Part shown: positions 1-13,130 of the stretch, in pieces
Layout of the letters: each line of letters begins with the position of its first letter
Numbering within the stretch: the stretch's first letter is position 1
NCBI GenBank assembly: GCA_040954595.2
Contig: CM082594.2
Location: 1 to 64,000 of the forward strand
Direction: 5' to 3'
DNA: 64,000 nt
Origin: Balanoglossus misakiensis
Taxonomy: Eukaryota > Hemichordata
Made by a program: the position numbers and the translations under genes
Notes under the pieces: generated by a model
Database searches by the model: none
Told to the model about the DNA's origin: nothing
What the model saw: the letters and a program-made list of their open reading frames with translations, nothing else

Positions 1-956
1 AAAGTCGAAAATGGTAATTTTGTCATGGGTGATTCAAATTATACCGCCTTTTCTGGAATTTGCAGCACTTTTTACAAGAGAACGACACTTCATGCTCCAT
101 AATATTTCCGAAAATGAAGAAAAGAGTTAATTTTTTATGATTTTTTAAAAATTTACCATTTTTGTCAAAATATGGCCAAAATGGCTATTTTTTCTTGAAT
201 TCCGTCAATATCTCTGCATTTTTGGAGTGGTCGAAAGTTTTAACATACAATCAACATGTCATATATGATCAGGGCACCAAATTCGAAGAACAAAGGTTTT
301 TTTTATTTTTTTTTCTAAAAATGACATTTTCAAGGAAAATTTGGTAAAACGCAATTTTGTCTGCAGTGAGCCAAATTGGCCGTTTTTTTGTGGAATTTGT
401 ATCGATATATGTATACGAAGAGCATTCTATACTCCATCAGATTTCCGAAAATGTAGAAAACAGGTATTTTTTGTAATTTTCAAAAATTTACCATTTTGAC
501 CGAATTGTGGCTAAAATTGTTATTTTCGTGTTGAATGCCGCCAGTGTCACTGCTTTTAAAAGTCATTAAAACTTTTAACATACAAGCAATTGTTTATATA
601 TGATCAGGTCACCGAATTTGATCAACGTGGTCAATGTACGCCTGTTTCTGATCTAGAGTGCCGGGGCTTCAGCTGAGCCAGGCCGAAGGAAATGTGAGTA
701 GATCAACGTGGTTTCTGTACGCGTGTTTCTGCTCTAGAGTGCCAGGGCTTTAGCCAAGCCATGCCGTAGGAAATCTGACTTGATCAACGTTGCTAACGAA
801 CGCTAGTGTCTGTCATATTGTGACGGAGATTTAGCCGAGCCAGGCCGTAGAAAAATCGACTTGTTCAACGTTACCAGTGTGCAACTGTTTCTGCTCTAGA
901 GTGTCAGGGTTTTAGCCGACTTATGCTGTAGGAAATCTGAGTTGATGAATGGGAAT
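1..956 (+). repeat. Composite satellite, truncated copy P1
   Basis: Partial unit of the ~2.05-kb satellite. Bases 1-618 repeat at 1057-1674 with an offset of 1056. At about 618 the copy jumps from AT-rich sequence straight into the GC-rich ~80-bp monomers (619-956), whereas the next copy continues into more AT-rich monomer. This is an internal deletion. Short open frames here recur with every satellite copy and are not taken as genes. Confidence 0.9.
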
Positions 957-2830
957 TCAATGTTAAAAAACCTGTGTGGAAAGTGTCTCTACCCTTTTGA
1001 AACTAAGAAAATAATTTATTCTTATTTATTTTGTAAAAATCACAATTTTTCGAAAAAAAGTCGAAAATGGTAATTTTGTCATGGGTGATTCAAATTATAC
1101 CGCCTTTTCTGGAATTTGCAGCACTTTTTACAAGAGAACGACACTTCATGCTCCATAATATTTCCGAAAATGAAGAAAAGAGTTAATTTTTTATGATTTT
1201 TTAAAAATTTACCATTTTTGTCAAAATATGGCCAAAATGGCTATTTTTTCTTGAATTCCGTCAATATCTCTGCATTTTTGGAGTGGTCGAAAGTTTTAAC
1301 ATACAATCAACATGTCATATATGATCAGGGCACCAAATTCGAAGAACAAAGGTTGTTTTTATTTTTTTTTCTAAAAATGACATTTTCAAGGAAAATTTGG
1401 TAAAACGCAATTTTGTCTGCAGTGAGCCAAATTGGCCGTTTTTTTGTGGAATTTGTATCGATATATGTATACGAAGAGCATTCTATACTCCATCAGATTT
1501 CCGAAAATGTAGAAAACAGGTATTTTTTGTAATTTTCAAAAATTTACCATTTTGACCGAATTGTGGCTAAAATTGTTATTTTCGTGTTGAATGCCGCCAG
1601 TGTCACTGCTTTTAAAAGTCATTAAAACTTTTAACATACAAGCAATTGTTTATATATGATCAGGTCACCGAATTTAAAGAATAAAGAATGTTTTCCCTAA
1701 AAATGACCTTTTTGGTGCAAAAACGAATAAAACGCAATTTCGTATTAAATCAGCTCATTCAGAGTGCATTTTTTAAAATCAGCACCATTTTTACATATAA
1801 TGGAAATTTCATACATCATCAGATATCCTAATATGAAAAAATGATTTAGATTTTAGATGATTGTCCAAAAGTAGCTGATATCTAATAAATATAGTATTGA
1901 ACCGTTCTGTTCCCCCCCCCCCTACATTAAATGCGGTACGCCGATGTCAGCTTACCCGTCAGTACTGCAGGCCGTGCCCACAACTAACGTCGGTGTTTGA
2001 AACGCCCTGGTTAAATTCGGGCTTTCTCTATAAATTGACAGGCAATAATGTAGTCCTACCATTACAAATGTCGAGTGTTGACCCGCTGTGACTTTCCCTC
2101 TTCGGTTTGCCCGACTTAGCCAACGTCTTTGTACTAGAGTGTCGGGTGTTTTGCAGAGCCAGGCCGAAGGAAATCCGACTTGATCACCGTTGCTAACGAA
2201 CGCTAGTGTCTGTCATGGTGTGCCGGGGTTTTAGTCGAGCCAGGCCGTAGGAGATCTGACTGGATCATCGTGGTCAATGTACGCGTGTTTCCGCTCTAAA
2301 GTGCCGGGGCTTCAGCTAAACCAGGCCGTAGGAAATCCGACGTAATCACCGTTGATAACTTACGCCAGTCTGTGTCATATAGAGCCGGTGCACCAGCCGA
2401 GTCACGCCGTAGGAATCTAATTTGATCAACGTGGTCAATGTACGCCTGTTTCTGCTCTAGAGTGCCGGGGCTTCAGCTGAGCCAGGCCGTAGGAAACCCG
2501 ACGTGATTACCGTTGTTAACTTACGCCAGTCTGTGTCCTATATATAGTGCCGGGGCATCAGCCGTGCCAGGCCGAAGGAAATGTGAGTAGATCAACGTGG
2601 TCTCTGTACGCGTGTTTCTGCTCTAGAGTGCCAGGGCTTTAGCCAAGCCATGCCGTAGAAAATCTGACTTGATCACCGTTGCTAACGAACGCTAGTGTCT
2701 GTCATAGTGTGCCGGGGTTTTAGTCGAACCAAGCCGTAGGAGATCAGACTTGATCAACGTGGTCTCTGTACGCTAGAGTGCCAGGGCCTGGTTAAATTCG
2801 GGCTTTCTCTATAAATTGACAGGCAATAAT
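957..2830 (+). repeat. Composite satellite, copy P2 ending at an inversion junction
   Basis: The only near-complete copy in this orientation. It runs through AT-rich monomers (957-1900), a C-run (1912-1922, 11 C), the unique segment, then GC-rich monomers (about 2100-2785). Bases 2787-2830 are a 44-bp piece of the unique segment (compare 2010-2050). At 2831 the sequence continues as the opposite strand of the AT-rich monomer, so 2830/2831 is an inversion junction. Confidence 0.88.
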
Positions 2831-4707
2831 TTGCGTTTTACCAAATTTTCCTTGAAAATGTCATTTTTAGAAGAAAAAAATAAAAAACCTTTGTTCTTCG
2901 AATTTAGTGCCTGATCATATATGACATGTTGATTGTATGTTAAAACTTTCGACCACTCCAAAAATGCTGAGATATTGACGGAATTCAAGAAAAAATAGCC
3001 ATTTTGGCCATATTTTGACAAAAATGGTAAATTTTTAAAAAATCATAAAAAATTAACTCTTTTCTTCATTTTCGGAAATATTATAGAGCATGAAGTGTCG
3101 TTCTCTTGTAAAAAGTGCTGCAAATTCCAGAAAAGGCGGTATAATTTGAATCACCCAAGACAAAATTACCATTTTCGACTTTTTTTCGAAATATTGTTTT
3201 TTTACAAAATAAATAAGAATAAATTCTTTTCTTAGTTCCAAACGGGTAGAGATACTTTCCACACGGATTTCTAACATTGAATTCCCGTTCATCAACTCAG
3301 ATTTCCTACAAGTCGGCTAAAACCCTGACACTCTAGAACAGAAACAGTTGCACACTGGTAACGTTGAACAAGTCGATTTTTCTACGGCCTGGCTCGGCTA
3401 AATCTCCGTCACAATATGACAGACACTAGCGTAGGTTAGCAACGGTGATCAAGTCAGATTTTCTACGGCATGGCTTGGATAAAGCCCCGGCACTCCAGAG
3501 CAGAAACACGCGTACAGAGACCACGTTGATCAAGTCTGATCTCCTACGGCTTGGTTCGACTAAAACCCCGGCACACTATGACAGACACTAGCGTTCGTTA
3601 GCAACGGTGATCAAGTCAGATTTTCTACGGTATGGCTTGGCTAAAGCCCTGGCACTCTAGAGCAGAAACAGGCGTACATTGACCACGTTGATCAAATTAG
3701 ATTCCTACGGCGTGACTCGGCTGGTGCACCGGCTCTATATGACACAGACTGGCGTAAGTTATCAACGGTGATTACGTCGGATTTCCTACGGCCTGGTTTA
3801 GCTGAAGCCCCGGCACTTTAGAGCGGAAACACGCGTACATTGACCACGATGATCCAGTCAGATCTCCTACGGCCTGGCTCGACTAAAACCCCGGCACACC
3901 ATGACAGACACTAGCGTTCGTTAGCAACGGTGATCAAGTCGGATTTCCTTCGGCCTGGCTCTGCAAAACACCCGACACTCTAGTACAAAGACGTTGGCTA
4001 AGTCGGGCAAACCGAAGAGGGAAAGTCACAGCGGGTCAACACTCGACATTTGTTCCGGTAGGACTACATTATTGCCTGTCAATTTATAGAGAAAGCCCGA
4101 ATTTAACCAGGGCGTTTCAAACACCGACGTTAGTTGTGGGCACGGCCTGCAGTACTGACGGGTAAGCTGACATCGGCGTACCGCATTTAATGTAGGGGGG
4201 GGGGGGAACAGAACGGTTCAATACTATATTTATTAGATATCAGCTACTTTTGGACAATCATCTAAAATCTAAATCATTTTTTCATATTTGGATATCTGAT
4301 GATGTATGAAATTTCCATTATATGTAAAAATGGTGATGATTTTAAAAAATGCACTCTGAATGAGCTGATTTAATACAAAATTGCGTTTTATTCGTTTTTG
4401 CACCAAAAAGGTCATTTTTAGGGAAAACATTCTTTATTCTTTAAATTCGGTGACCTGATCATATATAAACAATTGCTTGTATGTTAAAAGTTTTAATGAC
4501 TTTTAAAAGCAGTGACACTGGCGGCATTCAACACGAAAATAACAATTTTAGCCACAATTCGGTCAAAATGGTAAATTTTTGAAAATTACAAAAAATACCT
4601 GTTTTCTACATTTTCGGAAATCTGATGGAGTATAGAATGCTCTTCGTATACATATATCGATACAAATTCCACAAAAAAACGGCCAATTTGGCTCACTGCA
4701 GACAAAA
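2831..4707 (-). repeat. Composite satellite, copy M1
   Basis: First copy in the reverse orientation, counted from TTGCGTTTTACC to the next occurrence. The order is AT-rich monomer, GC-rich block (about 3300-3960), unique segment, 12-G run (4195-4206), then AT-rich monomers. At 1877 bp it is shorter than later copies because the GC block has fewer monomers. Confidence 0.9.
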
Positions 4708-6410
4708 TTGCGTTTTACCAAATTTTCCTTGAAAATGTCATTTTTTGGAAAAAAAATAAAAAAAACCTTTGTTCTTCGAATTTGGTGCCCTGATCATATA
4801 TGACATGTTGATTGTATGTTAAAACTTTCGACCACTCCAAAAATGCAGAGATATTGACGGAATTCAAGAAAAAATAGCCATTTTGGCCATATTTTGACAA
4901 AAATGGTAAATTTTTAAAAAATCATAAAAAAATTAACTCTTTTCTTCATTTTCGGAAATATTATGGAGCATGAAGTGTCGTTCTCTTGTAAAAAGTGCTG
5001 CAAATTCCAGAAAAGGCGGTATAATTTGAATCACCCATGACAAAATTACCATTTTCGACTTTTTTTCGAAAAATTGTGATTTTTACAAAATAAATAAGAA
5101 TAAATTCTTTTCTTAGTTTCAAACGGGTAGAGATACTTTCCACACGGGTTTTCTAACATTGAATTCCCGTTCATCAACTCAGATTTCCTACAGCATAAGT
5201 CGGCTAAAACCCTGACACTCTAGAGCAGAAACAGTTGCACACTGGTAACGTTGAACAAGTCGATTTTTCTACGGCCTGGCTCGGCTAAATCTCCGTCACA
5301 ATATGACAGACACTAGCGTACGTTAGCAACGGTGATCAAGTCAGATTTTCTACGGCATGGGTTGGATAAAGCCCCGGCACTCTAGAGCAGAAACACGCGT
5401 ACAGAGACCACGTTGATCAAGTCTGATCTCCTACGGCTTGGCTCGACTAAAACCCCGGCACACTATGACAGACACTAGCGTTCGTTAGCAACGTTGATCA
5501 AGTCAGATTTCCTACGGCATGGCTTGGCTAAAGCCCTGGCACTCTAGAGCAGAAACACGCGTACAGAGACCACGTTGATCTACTCACATTTCCTTCGGCC
5601 TGGCACGGCTGATGCCCCGGCACAATATATAGGACACAAACTGGCGTAAGTTAACAACGGTAATCACGTCGGGTTTCCTACGGCCTGGCTCAGCTGAAGC
5701 CCCGGCACTCTAGAGCAGAAACAGGCGTACATTGACCACGTTGATCAAGTCAGATTTCCTACGGCGTGATTCGGCTGGTGCACCGGCTCTATATGACACA
5801 GACTGGCGTAAGTTATCAACGGTGATTACGTCGGATTTCCTACGGCCTGGTTTAGCTGAAGCCCCGGCACTTTAGAGCGGAAACACGCGTACATTGACCA
5901 CGATGATCAAGTCAGATCTCCTACGGCCTGGCTCGACTAAAACCCCGGCACACCATGACAGACACTAGCGTTCGTTAGCAACGGTGATCAAGTCGGATTT
6001 CCTTCGGCCTGGCTCTGCAAAAGACCCGACACTCTAGTACAAAGACGTTGGCTAAGTTGGGCAAACCGAAGAGGGAAAGTCGCAGCGGGTCAACACTCGA
6101 CATTTGTTCCGGTAGGACTGCATTATTGCCTGTCGATTTATAGAGAGAGCCCGAATTTAACCAGGGCGTTTCAAACACCGACGTTTGTTGGGGGCACGGC
6201 CTACAGTACTGCCGGGTAAGCTGACATCGGCGTACCGCATATAATGTAAGGGGGGGGGGACAGAACGGTTCAATACTACATTTATTAGATATCAGCTAAT
6301 TTTGGACAATCATCTAAAATCTAAATCATTTTTTCATATTTGGATATCTGATGATGTATGAAATTTCCATTATATGTAAAAATGGTGCTTATTATAAAAC
6401 ATGCACTCTG
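4708..6410 (-). repeat. Composite satellite, copy M2 (deleted form)
   Basis: Same order as M1. After GCACTCTG at 6410 it joins directly to GCCATATTTTGAC, omitting most of one ~330-bp AT-rich monomer and the start of the next. The G-run is 10 bases. Confidence 0.9.
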
Positions 6411-7934
6411 GCCATATTTTGACAAAAATGGTAAATTTTTGAAAAATCATAAAAAATTAACTCTTTTCTTCATTTTCGGAAATATTATGGAGCATGAAGT
6501 GTCGTTCTCTTGTAAAAAGTGCTGCAAATTCCAGAAAAGGCGGTATAATTTGAATCACCAAAGACAAAATTACCATTTTTCGACTTTTTTTCGAAAAATT
6601 GTCTTTTTTACAAAATAAATAAGAATAAATTCTTTTCTTAGTTTCAAACGGGTAGAGATACTTTCCACACGGGTTTTCTAACATTGAATTCTCGTTCATC
6701 AACTCAGATTTCCTACAGCATAAGTCGGCTAAAACCCTGACACTCTAGAGCAGAAACAGTTGCACACTGGTAACGTTGAACAAGTCGATTTTTCTACGGC
6801 CTGGCTCGGCTAAATCTCCGTCACAATATGACAGACACTAGCGTACGTTAGCAACGGTGATCAAGTCAGATTTTCTACGGCATGGGTTGGATAAAGCCCC
6901 GGCACTCTAGAGCAGAAACACGCGTACAGAGACCACGTTGATCAAGTCTGATCTCCTACGGCTTGGCTCGACTAAAACCCCGGCACACTATGACAGACAT
7001 TAGCGTTCGTTAGCAACGTTGATCAAGTCAGATTTCCAACGGCATGGCTTGGCTAAAGCCCTGGCACTCTAGAGCAGAAACACGCGTACAGAGACCACGT
7101 TGATCTACTCACATTTCCTTCGGCCTGGCACGGCTGATGCCCCGGCACTATATATAGGACACAAACTGGCGTAAGTTAACAACGGTAATCACGTCGGGTT
7201 TCCCACGGCCTGGCTCAGCTGAAGCCCCGGCACTCTAGAGCAGAAACAGGCGTACATTGACCACGTTGATCAAGTAAGATTTCCTACGGCGTGATTCGGC
7301 TGGTGCACCGGCTCTATATGACACAGACTGGCGTAAGTTATCAACGGTGATTACGTCGGATTTCCTACGGCCTGGTTTAGCTGAAGCCCCGGCACTTCAG
7401 AGCGGAAACACGCGTACATTGACCACGATGATCAAGTCAGATCTCCTACGGCCTGGCTCGACTAAAACCCCGGCACACCATGACAGACACTAGCGTTCGT
7501 TAGCAACGGTGATCAAGTCGGATTTCCTTCGGCCTGGCTCTGCAAAAGACCCGACACTCTAGTACAAAGACGTTGGCTAAGTTGGGCAAACCGAAGAGGG
7601 AAAGTCGCAGCGGGTCAACACTCGACATTTGTTCCGGTAGGACTGCATTATTGCCTGTCGATTTATAGAGAGAGCCCGAATTTAACCAGGGCGTTTCAAA
7701 CACCGACGTTTGTTGGGGGCACGGCCTACAGTACTGCCGGGTAAGCTGACATCGGCGTACCGCATATAATGTAAGGGGGGGGGACAGAACGGTTCAATAC
7801 TACATTTATTAGATATCAGCTAATTTTGGACAATCATCTAAAATCTAAATCATTTTTTCATATTTGGATATCTGATGATGTATGAAATTTCCATTATATG
7901 TAAAAATGGTGCTTATTATAAAACATGCACTCTG
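6411..7934 (-). repeat. Composite satellite, copy M3 (deleted form)
   Basis: A 1524-bp unit almost identical to M2 and ending in the same deletion junction (7934/7935). The deleted form was therefore amplified after the deletion arose. The G-run is 9 bases. Confidence 0.9.
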
Positions 7935-9812
7935 GCCATATTTTGACAAAAATGGTAAATTTTTGAAAAATCATAAAAAATTAACTCTTTTCTTCATTTT
8001 CGGAAATATTATGGAGCATGAAGTGTCGTTCTCTTGTAAAAAGTGCTGCAAATTCCAGAAAAGGCGGTATAATTTGAATCACCAAAGACAAAATTGCAAT
8101 TTTTCGACTTTTTTTCGAAAAATTGTCTTTTTTACAAAATAAATAAGAATAAATTCTTTTCTTAGTTTCAAACGGGTAGAGATACTTTCCACACGGGTTT
8201 TCTAACATTGAATTCTCGTTCATCAACTCAGATTTCCTACAGCATAAGTCGGCTAAAACCCTGACACTCTAGAGCAGAAACAGTTGCACACTGGTAACGT
8301 TGAACAAGTCGATTTTTCTACGGCCTGGCTCGGCTAAATCTCCGTCACAATATGACAGACACTAGCGTACGTTAGCAACGGTGATCAAGTCAGATTTTCT
8401 ACGGCATGGGTTGGATAAAGCCCCGGCACTCTAGAGCAGAAACACGCGTACAGAGACCACGTTGATCAAGTCTGATCTCCTACGGCTTGGCTCGACTAAA
8501 ACCCCGGCACACTATGACAGACATTAGCGTTCGTTAGCAACGTTGATCAAGTCAGATTTCCAACGGCATGGCTTGGCTAAAGCCCTGGCACTCTAGAGCA
8601 GAAACACGCGTACAGAGACCACGTTGATCTACTCACATTTCCTTCGGCCTGGCACGGCTGATGCCCCGGCACTATATATAGGACACAAACTGGCGTAAGT
8701 TAACAACGGTAATCACGTCGGGTTTCCCACGGCCTGGCTCAGCTGAAGCCCCGGCACTCTAGAGCAGAAACAGGCGTACATTGACCACGTTGATCAAGTA
8801 AGATTTCCTACGGCGTGATTCGGCTGGTGCACCGGCTCTATATGACACAGACTGGCGTAAGTTATCAACGGTGATTACGTCGGATTTCCTACGGCATGGT
8901 TTAGCTGAAGCCCTGGCACTTTAGAGCGGAAACACGCGTACATTGACCACGATGATCAAGTCAGATCTCCTACGGCTTGGCTCGACTAAAACCCCGGCAC
9001 ACTATGACAGACATTAGCGTTCGTTAGCAACGGTGATCAAGTCTGATTTCCTTCGGCCTGGCTCTGCAAAAGACCCGACACATTAGTACAAAGACGTTGG
9101 CTAAGTCGGGCAAACCGAAGAGGGAAAGTCACAGCGGGTCAACACTCGACATTTGTTCGGGTAGGACTGCATTATTGCCTGTCAATTTATAGAGAAAGCC
9201 CGAATTTAACCAGGGCGTTTCAAACACCGACGTTATTTGGGGGCACGGCCTGCAGTACTGCCGGGTAAGCTGACATCGGCGTACCGCATATAATGTAGGG
9301 GGGGGGGGGGGGACAGAACGGTTCAATACTACATTTATCAGATATCAGCTAATTTTGGACAATCATCTAAAATCTAAATCATTTTTTCATATTTGGATAT
9401 CTGATGATGTATGAAATTTCCAATATATGTAAAAATGGTGCTGATTATAAAAAATGCACTCTGAATGAGCTGATTTAATACAAAATTGCGTTTTATTCGT
9501 TTTTGCACCAAAAAGGTCATTTTTAGGCAAAACATTCTTTATTTTTTTAATTCGGTGGCCTGATCATATATAAGCAATTGCTTGCATGTTAAAAGTTTTT
9601 ATGACTTTTAAAAGCAGTGACACTGGCGGCATTCAACACGAAAATAACAATTTTAACCACAATTTGGTCAAAATGGTAAATTTTTGAAAATTACAAAAAA
9701 TACCTGTTTTCTACATTTTCGGAAATCTGATGGAGTATAGAATGCTCTTCGTATATATATATCGATACAAATTCCACAAAAGACCGTCTAATTTGGCTCA
9801 CTGCAGACAAAA
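7935..9812 (-). repeat. Composite satellite, copy M4
   Basis: Starts at the same deletion junction as M3 but ends with the full set of AT-rich monomers. It carries the longest G-run of the array, 15 bases at 9298-9312. Confidence 0.9.
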
Positions 9813-11863
9813 TTGCGTTTTACCAAATTTTTCTTGAAAATGTCATTTTTAGAAAAATAAAATAAAAAAACCTTCGTTCTTCGAATTTGGTGCCCTGATC
9901 ATATATGACATGTTGATTGTATGTTAAAACTTTCGACCACTCCAAAAATGCAGAGATATTGACGGAATTCAAGAAAAAATAGCCATTTTGGCCATATTTT
10001 GACAAAATGGTACATTTTTAAAAAATCATAAAAAATAAACTCTTTTCTTCATTTTCGGAAATATTATGGAGCATGAAGTGTCGTTCTCTTGTAAAAAGTG
10101 CTGCAAATTCCAGAAAATGTGGTATAATTTGAATCACCCAAGACAAAATTGCAATTTTTCGACTTTTTTTCGAAAAATTGTCTTTTTTACAAAATAAATA
10201 AGAATACATTCTTTTCTTAGTTTCAAACGGGTAGAGATACTTTCCACACGGGTTTTCTAACATTGAATTCCCGTCATCAACTCAGATTTCCTACAGCATA
10301 AGTCGGCTAAAACCCTGACACTCTAGAGCAGAAACAGTTGCACACTGGTAACGTTGAACAAGTCGATTTTTCCACGGCCTGGCTCGGCTAAATCTCCGTC
10401 ACAATATGACAGACACTAGCGTACGTTAGCAACGGTGATCAAGTCAGATTTTCTACGGCATGGGTTGGATAAAGCCCCGGCACTCTAGAGCAGAAACACG
10501 CGTACAGAGACCACGTTGATCAAGTCTGATCTCCTACGGCTTGGCTCGACTAAAACCCCGGCACACTATGACAGACATTAGCGTTCGTTAGCAACGTTGA
10601 TCAAGTCAGATTTCCTACGGCATGGCTTGGCTAAAGCCCTGGCACTCTAGAGCAGAAACACGCGTACAGAGACCACGTTGATCTACTCACATTTCCTTCG
10701 GCCTGGCACGGCTGATGCCCCGGCACTATATATAGGACACAAACTGGCGTAAGTTAACAACGGTAATCACGTCGGGTTTCCCACGGCCTGGCTCAGCTGA
10801 AGCCCCGGCACTCTAGAGCAGAAACAGGCGTACATTGACCACGTTCATCAAGTAAGATTTCCTACGGCGTGATTCGGCTGGTGCACCGGCTCTATATGAC
10901 ACAGACTGGCGTAAGTTATCAACGGTGATTACGTCGGATTTCCTACGGCATGGTTTAGCTGAAGCCCCGGCACTTTAGAGCGGAAACACGCGTACATTGA
11001 CCACGATGATCAAGTCAGATCTCCTACGGCCTGGCTCGACTAAAACCCCGGCACACCATGACAGACACTAGCGTTCGTTAGCAACGGTGATCAAGTCTGA
11101 TTTCCTTCGGCCTGGCTCTGCAAAAGACCCGACACATTAGTACAAAGACGTTGGCTAAGTCGGGCAAACCGAAGAGGGAAAGTCACAGCGGGTCAACACT
11201 CGACATTTGTTCGGGTAGGACTGCATTATTGCCTGTCAATTTATAGAGAAAGCCCGAATTTAACCAGGGCGTTTCAAACACCGACGTTATTTGGGGGCAC
11301 GGCCTGCAGTACTGCCGGGTAAGCTGACATCGGCGTACCGCATATAATGTAGGGGGGGGGGGGACAGAACGGTTCAATACTACATTTATTAGATATCAGC
11401 TAATTTTGGACAATCATCTAAAATCTAAATCATTTTTTCATATTTGGATATCTGATGATGTATGAAATTTCCAATATATGTAAAAATGGTGCTGATTATA
11501 AAAAATGCACTCTGAATGAGCTGATTTAATACAAAATTGCGTTTTATTCGTTTTTGCACCAAAAAGGTCATTTTTAGGCAAAACATTCTTTATTTTTTTA
11601 ATTCGGTGACCTGATCATATATAAGCAATTGCTTGCATGTTAAAAGTTTTTATGACTTTTAAAAGCAGTGACACTGGCGGCATTCAACACGAAAATAACA
11701 ATTTTAACCACAATTTGGTCAAAATGGTAAATTTTTGAAAATTACAAAAAATACCTGTTTTCTACATTTTCGGAAATCTGATGGAGTATAGAATGCTCTT
11801 CGTATATATATATCGATACAAATTCCACAAAAGACCGTCTAATTTGGCTCACTGCAGACAAAA
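9813..11863 (-). repeat. Composite satellite, copy M5 (full length, 2051 bp)
   Basis: Complete unit, from TTGCGTTTTACC to the next occurrence. The GC-rich block spans about 10290-11100 and the G-run is 12 bases near 11352. It serves as a reference for the standard unit. Confidence 0.92.
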
Positions 11864-12017
11864 TTGCGTTTTACCAAATTTTTCTTGAAAATGTCATTTT
11901 TAGAAAAATAAAATAAAATTAAAGCTGCAAGCAGCGTTGGCGGGGCACAAGCGGTTCCCATGGTAAGCAGCAAATGCCAAGGCTGTATCTGCTGTGGATA
12001 CCAAGATATTGGAAAGT

Positions 12018-12040
12018 AGGTCAAAGGTCACCTGAGGTCA
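12018..12040 (+). promoter_or_regulatory. Perfect DR1 (AGGTCA-A-AGGTCA) plus third half-site
   Basis: AGGTCAAAGGTCA at 12018-12030, then another AGGTCA at 12035-12040 (DR4 spacing). DR1 is the binding site of RXR heterodimers, HNF4 and COUP-TF. Identical DR1s recur in the paralogous blocks at 13282-13294, 13518-13530 and 13790-13802. Function in this context is not shown by sequence. Confidence 0.5.
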
Positions 12041-13130
12041 CCCCAAATTTGGGCAAAAAAATCGGACCCCATACTAGTCTAGGTCCAACAAAAACCAGAC
12101 CCCTAGCTCTATTGGTTCGCCTAGAATTAGGTATGCGCATAATTAATGAGGTATTGTGTAAGACTCCATATGTGCTCCATCGGCCCCCCAAAAGCCAGGC
12201 CTCTAACTGCTGTGGATGCTGAGATATGGGAAAGTAGATCAAAGGTCATCCAAGGTCACCCAAAATTTGGGCATAAAATTTTGACCCCAGAGTCGGCCAT
12301 GTCCAACTAAAAAACAGACCTCTAGCCCTATCGGTTAGCCTGGAATTAGATATGCAGAAACATGATGTTTCAGAAATAGGTCAAGGGTCATTGCCAAAAT
12401 TACAAAAATATTTGTGTCATGTCCTGGCAGCATTGGTACCCATGTCCTCAAAATTCATGACTGTGGTGCTTTTACAAGAGGAGGTATGGGGAATATGCAT
12501 ATATAATTAGTTGTTTTAAAACTGGGTCAAAGGTCATGTAAAAATTGCCCCGAAAAATTGTGACAACTTCCGGTCATATGATGACTCATATCCAAAAAAA
12601 GAATTTCCATGCTGTCAACATTTTGGCTACAAAACGGAATTATCACTTTTCAATGGTTTTCCGAAAATCCAACATGGCCGCCATAATGATCGACCAATCA
12701 CAGTGCGCTTCGCAAACTTGATAGACATAGGTTAGGTGACCACATATCCCAAATCCCGAGACTCGGTAACCGCTGGTTCTGGAGAAGAAGATTTTTAAAG
12801 TTTTAAGTAGTTTTTCAGAAAAACAATTGTAGCAAAAAAACTTTATGTATGACGTCATGATTTTAGTGGGGTAAAATGATGGACATAAGGTAGGCTACCT
12901 GCACACCAAATTTGAACTCGATCGGCCCAGTGGTTTTAGAGAAGGACTCATTTAACGATTTTCAGGAAATCCAATATGGCCGCCAGGTCACGTGACTAAT
13001 TAAATATTCACGAGCCACTGCACGTCTACTCATTGGCCCCTACCACCCTACCAAGTTTCAGCCCCCTAGGTGCTGCGGTTTTCCAGATCTACCTGGCCGA
13101 ATTTCTCGGAAGAAGAAGAAGAATAATAAT

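Noticed and set aside
162-347. Recurrent ~61-residue frame present in most satellite copies
   Set aside because: It is conserved only because the satellite copies are nearly identical. Its C-terminus changes with small indels, it is AT-rich, and it has no domain or splice context.
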